From Nicotiana tabacum (taxonomy: Eukaryota; Streptophyta; Magnoliopsida; Solanales; Solanaceae), in contig NC_134085.1 of the NCBI RefSeq assembly GCF_000715075.1, forward strand, positions 134,492,060 to 134,556,059: a stretch of DNA of 64,000 bases. Reading direction: 5' to 3'. Below, one piece after another: positions 56,960 through 64,000 of this stretch. The notes under the pieces were generated by a model that saw only the letters and a program-made list of their open reading frames with translations, made no database searches and was not told the origin of the DNA. Every line of letters starts with the position of its first letter. The stretch's first letter is position 1. Made by a program: the position numbers and the translations under genes.

Positions 56960-57820
56960 ACTGTCCATTTTTCTGTTAAAAAAGATGTTATTTTCCTGAA
57001 AATTAGGGTTGGTTGTAGAGAATGATTCCCTTATCCTTAGGGGCACATGGCAGATTTCATTTCATATATATAGGACCCTCTTCTCTCTCAAAATACACGG
57101 ATTAGAGACCTAAAAGAAAACCTATGAAAATTCAGCTTCCTTTCCATCATCTTTGGGATTAATTCTAAGGGAGATTCCAAATGTGAATCCCTTTTTCTGA
57201 AAGTAATGAATTTCCTTCTCATTTAGCAATGACCTCACATCAGATTTTCATTAGTTTTGGGGTCACATTTGGACTTTTGGTTTAAAAATCAAGGCTTAGT
57301 GTGATGTCTTCCAGTGTCATTTGCTGGGGTTGTTTAAGCTTTTCTTTAGCTGTTTTCCCCTGCTATTTGCTGCTAATACTCGTTGATTTCAGAGATATAT
57401 TTCTTATTCTGTTCACTTGTTGTATCCAGGTACTCCTTTGAGTCTTGAATGGCAAATGAAATGTAAGCATGTTTGTATGGAAGATGTACTTGTGCTGTGA
57501 AATCAATAAAGTTACTCGTGTTGGACTTTAGTTTTCATGTTCTTTTGAGCCATTCAACTCTTTCCTTTAACTTCTTTCCTTTAGCTCTTACTTGAGTATG
57601 ATAAATCTGTTATGTTAGTCAATGATTAGTTGGATATTCAGTGTCAAATGTTTAGTAGTCCATCCTTCATGTAAAGGATCTGCTTGAAAGTTTAGTTCGT
57701 TGAGGACAGATGTATGGTGTAATTAGCTCGTCTTTGTCTGCTCATTGAATTGGGGTATTGACTAATATGCTGGCCATTATTCATTTGCTAAGCTTGAGGG
57801 ATCAGTTTTGATGTCCCAAC
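56960..57820 (+). repeat. LTR-like repeat, right part (continuation of 44214-45857)
   Basis: Continues the repeat interrupted by the Tekay-like insertion: the words ATGGACAGCTGT before the insertion and ACTGTCCATTTTTCTG after it are in register with the target duplication. It contains TATATATAGGACCC-type promoter sequence (about 57062). No gene seen. Confidence 0.45.
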
Positions 57821-60113
57821 TGTCACACCTCCCTTTTTACCGCCCGAGAGGGTATAAGGGAGTTTTTCCAATTTAAGTGATATAAATCGAAATGGGATTA
57901 ATTAATTTATCAGAGTCGTCACTTGGAATAGTTTATTTGGTGTTCCAAGTCACCGGTTTATTTTAAAATCCCAAATCAGGGAAATTTAGACTTTACTTTA
58001 TAAGTCTGCTAACCAAAAATTCTGGATAAGGAATTCTGTTAACCCGGGAGAAGGTGTTAGGCATTCCTGGGTTCCATGGTTCTAGCACGGTCGCTTAAAC
58101 TATTAAAATTGGCCTAACATTTGATTAATTACAAGTTTTAAACTGATTGTGTATTTTTAAAATTATGACCGCTTTTATTAATTTAAAACCGCTTTTAGGA
58201 TTCATGGGATTATTTATTAGAACAAAACACAGCGCAAATCATGCTACATGAAATGCATCCGCGATTCACGACATATTTATTTTATTAAAATTCAAAGTTA
58301 TTATGATTGGGTTACATGAAATGCACCCCCCGAATTTGGGAATTAGATACCACAACTACGTCATGGGAATCGTACCCGTAGCTATGATGATTTCATTATA
58401 AACGCGCCTAAATCAAACTACAAGTGTTTAAAAAGGGTGTTTTACGATACTAAGTTAATACTTAATTTGAGGGACACAAGTTATGGTTTTTTTTGCATAC
58501 GACATACCTCAATTTTATGTTTACAAGGTTTGTATTTCACTTAAGCAAAGTATAAGGATACTAATATTTTACTCCTAATTAGAAGCTCAAACTAAGAATC
58601 TTTTAATCAAGGACAAACTTAAAGTGTGAAGGGCTAGGCTTCTAAATTATTTTAAAAAGGAGTTAGGGCTTGGGCCAGTAACGACGCGCCCCTTTATTAA
58701 TTCAGGAAAATCCAGCTTTTGAAAGCTGTAATTGGGCTCAGGGGTTTGGCCCAGTAGAAAAGAACTCAAAGGCCCTTGCTTCAAAAGGAGTTTTAATCAA
58801 AATTGCCCACATTGGGCTAATATCAAGCGGGCCCAGTTATGGTTATCTAAACATTTGGGCCTGTCTACCTTTATGCTCTAAAATTTAACCAAACTACCCA
58901 CAAGAATTGCAAGAAAACGGTTCACTTTGACATATACAATTAGAAACAAAACTTCAAAATATGCAATCCAAGTGAAGATTCATTTTCACTAACATGATTC
59001 TAATCTGAAAATTAATCAACTAATTTTTTTGGCAATGTAAAAAAAAACATTCACGATTTATGATAAAAGGGAGGCTCCTAAGACTGACTCAAAATTTCGG
59101 CCTATAAACTAGGCCCAAATCATTTGAGGTTAGTCTTTTTACTTGGGTTGCAGATTCAGCCCTCTTTAATCGAATGAGCAACCTTTCAATTCTACTGAGT
59201 GGGCTCACAACCCAGCTCCTTTACATCACTATTGTTTTGCAAAATATAACAAACACATAATTAAACTCCTACTGTATCTGTTCTGAGTCCTTAGTACATG
59301 ACCTTAAAACCTGATTCATTACAGTCTTCTAAAATAGACTAAGCAACTTTTCAAAATCAATACCTTACATTAGGACTTATTACATAAACTAACTATATCA
59401 AAAGCTAAATTATTACAAATATGTATAACTGACACCATGAAGAATTCCTGCCTCTTTTGGACATGATTTGGAGCTCGGTCTCCTTTTGTTAAAACAATAT
59501 GCTTCCCAACTTCTAGCTTTTGAAACTTGCTGATTTGGCCAACTGGTGGCCAAATCTGCAAAGAAAGAGAACAAATGTCTTTAAGTGAAGAGAGGACCAT
59601 CAGGTAAAAGAAAGAAGATAAAAGAAAACATAACTAAAAACTTCATGATCAGCATTAATAATTGAATGTTTGGCCATAAGACAAAGCTACTTTTGTAAGA
59701 TAAAGCCACAAAAGCACTCATGTATTGAATAAGTTATATGCTAAATCATTTCAAACTTTAAACACACATAGTCAAAACCAATCAAATGTACATCAAGGTA
59801 AACTACTGCTATCATGAAAGGCTTTCATTTCTACACATGCCATTTACAAATCTAATTTTATATTATTTCAACAAATCATTCAAGTATTTCATAGAGAAAG
59901 AGCTGTGGTTAAATACCTATAAACACCAGCAACACCAGCAAATAACAAGTGAAAAAAAGGAGTTGGCTGAAGCTTGACAGAACAGAAATCAACAACAACA
60001 GCCCAAAATCAAACCAAAACCTCAAAAGCTAACAACAGTATACCCCCAAGGAAAACCAAGAATCTTCAATCTTTAATTCATTTCTCAACTCATGAAAAGT
60101 AGGAGTATCAAAG
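57821..60113. repeat. Repeat beginning TGTCACACCTCC, cut by the next LTR
   Basis: Starts TGTCACACCTCCCTTTTTAC and includes AATTCTGTTAACCCGGGAGA and GGTGTTAGGCATTCC, sequence I know as a very common Solanaceae repeat associated with LTR elements. The rest to 60113 is AT-rich with no supported gene. Its right end is hidden by the LTR insertion at 60114. Confidence 0.45.
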
Positions 60114-62371
60114 TGTCACGACCCAAACCGATGGGCCGAGACGGGTACCCGGTACCTTATTTAACTGAGTACCAATATAACGTATCTTTCTTAATACATC
60201 ATCATATACACATGCATACGGGCCTAATAGGCCAACATGATCCTTTATAAACTCAAAACATAAGCTGACAAGGCCGAACACGACATATGTCTACAAGCCT
60301 ATAAGAATACATAAATGTCATAAGGGTCGGGACAGAGTCCCGCCATACCAAACAATACACGTCTAAATCATACTAACCAAACGAGCAACTCCGAAGCAAA
60401 TGGAGCGCACCAACATCTTTCACTAAGCTGATAGCCTACTTAGAGGGCTCTCGACCTGTCTATCAGGACATGCGGGCATGAAATGCAGCGTCCCCAGGCA
60501 AAAGGGACGTCAGTACGAATAATGTACTGAGTATGTAAGGCACATAAATAAATACATGAGAGATATGGAAGACATATAGAATACATGACTCAACCTGTAA
60601 GTCTGAATAACTTTGTAAATCATAAATTACTTTTAACGTCATGCATATGCGTATGAATGTCATGTCGTGCATAGGTACATATTTCATAATATCATCAGCC
60701 TCTGAGGGCATCCCATCATATCATATCGGCCACTGTGGGCAAAATCATCATCGTATACCAGCTGATCAGGTGGTGGTGCGTATATAATGCCATAACCTTT
60801 TCCATATCCCATATACATATATACATACATATATACGCGTATATAACGCCGTTTGAATCATACTTACATATATATGCATATATAACGCCGTTTGAATCAT
60901 ATTTCGGCCACTGTGGGCAACATCATCATCATATACCAGCTGATCAGGTGGTGGTGTGTATATAACGCCCTAATTTTTTCCCATTCCATATACATATATT
61001 TACATATATACGCGTATATAATGCCATCTGGTCATGGGTCAATGTACATGAATGCAATGCATGAAAAATACGTCAATAAAATCATTCGGGAGGTCATAAG
61101 ACCACTTTGTCTCTTGAGCAATATCATAAAGTATCATCTTTTCAACTTTCGTATTTTTCTAAGACCGATGAACAAATGATAAAATATTATGACACATGAG
61201 AATTAAAGAACATAGATATTTCTATTACTTCTATGAGTAGAGTCACTTATGAAATTTGTGCATTTACACGTTTCTTTCATATCGTATTGATCATGCCAAA
61301 AGAAAGAAAGGATAGTTTTAACATACCTGGAGTGGGAAAAACTCCGTATAATATTTCGTTGGAAAACCTTCGTTGATTGAACGAAATTTGCCTCCGCTCT
61401 TTAGAAATTCATGGACGAAAACTTGATTATGGTTCTTAAAAATCTTGAAACGAAACAATTCTATTTTCTTGAAATTGAGAGGAAAACGTTTTATTTTTAG
61501 AATTGAGGGCAACACGTTTCTGTCCTTTGAAGTTTTGGAAAGAATTTTATTGAATTCATTTTGATTCAAAGAATACTTTAGCATCCGACTCTTAACATTT
61601 TATGTAAGAGATTTGCTTGAAATAAAGAATTCTAACAATTTCCTTAACTTCTAACTTTTCTTAATTAAGAAAGAAACCTCTCTTGTCTTTTCTATGAAAA
61701 TGAATTACATCACTTTGGTATTCTTGAATTCTAAGACTTGGACATGTATCTAACTTTTGGATAACTATCATTTCCTATGTTACCACATAGGGTATTTTAA
61801 TTGCTTAGTCATTTCATATGTTGCCACATATCTTTTGGAGTATAATTAATTAAGTTTTATCAACTTATTAGTTAACCGGATAATGTTTTGTTACCCGGTA
61901 TTCAATTTATTACCCGCATAATTTAAAAAATTATCACAAATTACTTAAAATTCTATTTATTTTCAAAATACTTCATATATACTTAATATATTACACTACC
62001 ATGGTTATATGGTACCTTGTATGGTACTAATTTATAATTATCGGATATTATCGCTTGACCCGTATTTTATTCCAAATTAGCTATTCCCAACGAAACTCAT
62101 TTTCGTTACTTCGTGTACCCCTTTATCTTTCATAACACTTATTCATCGCTTGTTATAAATAGCATAATCCTTATAATCTACAAATAATCTTTTACTTGGA
62201 CTGATGTCAATTACCTTACGACAAATCCAACGTACAATACTACAGGGTGCAATATCGTCGTAACTTAATACTGCAAAGCATAAATCCACCGTAATGTAAT
62301 ATTGCTGGGTGCAACACTGTCGTAGCTTAATACTGCGAGATGTAATATACGTATTATTGCGGGGCGTAACA
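60114..62371 (-). repeat. 3' LTR of a third minus-strand gypsy element
   Basis: Plus strand begins TGTCACGACCCAAACCG and ends GGGGCGTAACA, directly before a polypurine tract, so the element runs on the minus strand and continues to the right. It contains a 178-bp tandem duplication (60727-61080) and is rich in TATACATATAT words. The other LTR is outside the window. Confidence 0.7.
60727..61080. repeat. Two copies of a 178-bp unit
   Basis: CGGCCACTGTGGGCAA starts at 60727 and 60905, followed by ATACCAGCTGATCAGGTGGT and a TATACATATA run in each copy. The plus-strand ORFs here come only from the repeat. Confidence 0.9.
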
Positions 62372-62385
62372 TCATTCCCCCCTTT
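62372..62385 (-). promoter_or_regulatory. Polypurine tract of the third gypsy element
   Basis: On the minus strand AAAGGGGGGAATGA lies directly before TGTTACGCCCC. It supports the LTR end at 62371. Confidence 0.75.
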
Positions 62386-64000
62386 GGGACATTCGTCCTC
62401 GAATGTTGGCTGATGCTCATATCATTTTCGTAACTTATAGCTTTCGTGAGTACCTTAATACTTTTCTTGCAATTTAAGCAGTTGCTCTGTGAATAAATCC
62501 AATGTGTAGGGTATTCCCCCCTTTAGTCTTTTTTCTCATATCATGACCAGTGGTCAAAATTTTCCTAATCTTGCAACTGTTGTTACCTTCTGTCATGCAA
62601 CCTATATAACCCTGGCTTTGTAAGTGCACTTATTCGATTCATCTTTCCTTTTTCATTTTAGCTTTTAGTCAATATCTAGGCCTTACTTTGTATATACAAG
62701 GCTTAATAGGATGCCTCTTTGGGCCTCTATAGGTATACTGAAGTCCTTTGCTCGATACTTTGTAGAACTTGCAAATATGGCCATATCATATTTCATAGAT
62801 CTGATTATCCATTCATATGACTTTACTGCATTTACATGGGTTATACTATACCATAATTTTTACTTCAATCTACCTCTACTGAGGCATGCTTATCAAGCTC
62901 CTTGTTACTTTTGCTGCCTATCCTTCAGGTATAAATCTTAGTCCTTCAATGCTCCTTCATTACCTTTCTTTTTAAGAATGGCCACTTAATCTCATCTCAT
63001 ACTTTGTGACTTTCGACCATCCATTATTGATTCACCTCGATATTAATCTACAATATACCACTGATAACTTGAAACTTCTTACGTCATACCTTGCAACTAG
63101 GGCTTACGTTCTATCGAGGAATATTTGAAGTGATTTTCCTGATCCACTTAGGGGTGATACTATACTTCAATGACCATATTTTATAGCATCCAATGTGATT
63201 CACTTATGTGGGTATTTTAATCTCGTACAATCCATGAAATCCTCTTGAAATCGTTACTCAATCGAAGGCCCAATACGTCATTCTTTATCTATCACAATTA
63301 CACCTTTATTCTACTATTAGGGCAACATTCTTCTCTTCTAGATGCTACTTATGAAGAGTAACTCCTTTGAGTCCATTCAGGCTATAGTGAGCTTACTATA
63401 ACATAGAGAAACCATTATCTCTCTTGTTTTCATGGACTTAATCCCGAGGACTTATCCATTCTTGTCACCCTTTTTACTTGCCTTTCCTCATTCTTACTCA
63501 TGTTTTCTTAAAACTTTGTCACTCTACCATACTTAAGCTTGCTACCTATAAATATCCATTTATAATACTCGCAACTTTCCTTCAACTTGCTTGCATTTCC
63601 TTGTATTATTTCTCTTGTACATCTGATACTAAGAGTGGTTCTGTCATGTTCTCAAGCACAACTTCTATAATTTTTCTAGGTCCAATAATCAAACTCCTGA
63701 TTTACTTAGGTGATGTAATTCTTTAGTTTCCTCATCCTTCTGATCAGCCTTTACATAGGCTTAAGCTATCTTCCGATCCGTGGATCATGGTATCAGTTAT
63801 TACCTTAGCCTTTCATCGGCATTATGGAATATCCATGATAGAATCTTCTAACAATTCAATCATTTGTCTATGCCCTCGGCTCAATTCTTTCTTTTAACTT
63901 ATACCGGAGTCTTGTATGGATGTATGATTATCAACAAATATGCTGCCTGGATAATGTTCCAAAATCTTGAGTGTATCCATAACGTACTAACTCTGGATCA
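62386..64000 (-). mobile_element. 3' interior of the third gypsy element (non-coding part)
   Basis: Starts with GGACATTCGTCCTCGAATGTT, a hyphenated palindrome that also stands near the 3' end of the Tekay-like interior in related form (CGTTCGTCCTCGA, about 48753). The rest is AT-rich without a recognisable pol domain in either strand. Continues off the window. Confidence 0.5.

Noticed and set aside
59370..59600. 76-codon minus-strand frame in the TGTCACACC repeat
   Set aside because: No domain or codon bias, and it lies in sequence I take to be repetitive and non-coding.

Overview
This window looks like a gene-poor, repeat-dense piece of a dicot plant nuclear genome. The style of the repeats (Tat-like and Tekay-like Ty3/gypsy elements, a Ty1/copia element, a LARD-type element, a TRIM and several TIR elements) and the two host genes suggest Solanaceae, probably Nicotiana or a relative. 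That assignment is my inference from recognised repeat types, not from a search. Only two ordinary host genes are supported: a single-exon SRC2-like C2-domain gene (22244-23170) and a two-exon UPF0496/DUF677-type gene (31848-37251) whose first exon is only 16 codons plus one base, ahead of a 4.26-kb intron. Everything else is transposon-derived or featureless AT-rich sequence.

Layout: 1-20859 is a nest of minus-strand Ty3/gypsy sequence of Tat type. Its pol gene is split at 2170/10856 by an 8.7-kb LTR element (2171-10855) with 1.42-kb LTRs and an exact 5-bp target duplication (GACGG). The inserted element has no recognisable pol; it carries a 'putative plant transposon protein' (Transposase_32-like) reading frame and two other small frames, so it is a non-autonomous, LARD-like element. 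The gypsy gag lies at 12081-13483 and its LTR at 13573-14949. From 14950 to 20590 lies the 3' half of a related element: integrase, a ten-unit ~58-bp tandem array, and an antisense, apparently intron-containing Transposase_28-like gene, one of whose introns holds a complete 334-bp TRIM.

20860-24117 is the SRC2-like locus. 24118-30811 is a complete Ty1/copia element (TSD CAATT) with a frameshifted polyprotein whose reverse transcriptase has lost two catalytic aspartates. 31755-37251 is the UPF0496 gene; its intron holds three TIR-element candidates. 38426-40636 is a larger relative of one of these, and 41325-42470 is a further TIR element flanked by 12-bp direct repeats.

43086-64000 is a second nest. 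An 11.1-kb Tekay/Del-like chromovirus (45858-56959, about 3-kb LTRs, initiator-Met PBS, chromodomain remnant) is inserted into an older LTR-like repeat. Next come another repeat beginning TGTCACACC (57821) and the 3' LTR (60114-62371) plus internal sequence of one more minus-strand gypsy element that runs off the window. All retroelement reading frames here carry stops or frameshifts, so they are relics.

No prokaryote-style operon, CRISPR array, rRNA or tRNA gene was seen. The most unusual items are the LARD-like element with its non-pol frames, the antisense multi-exon gene beside a satellite-like array, and a short GCAGATGCGG-type motif spread through two unrelated element types.
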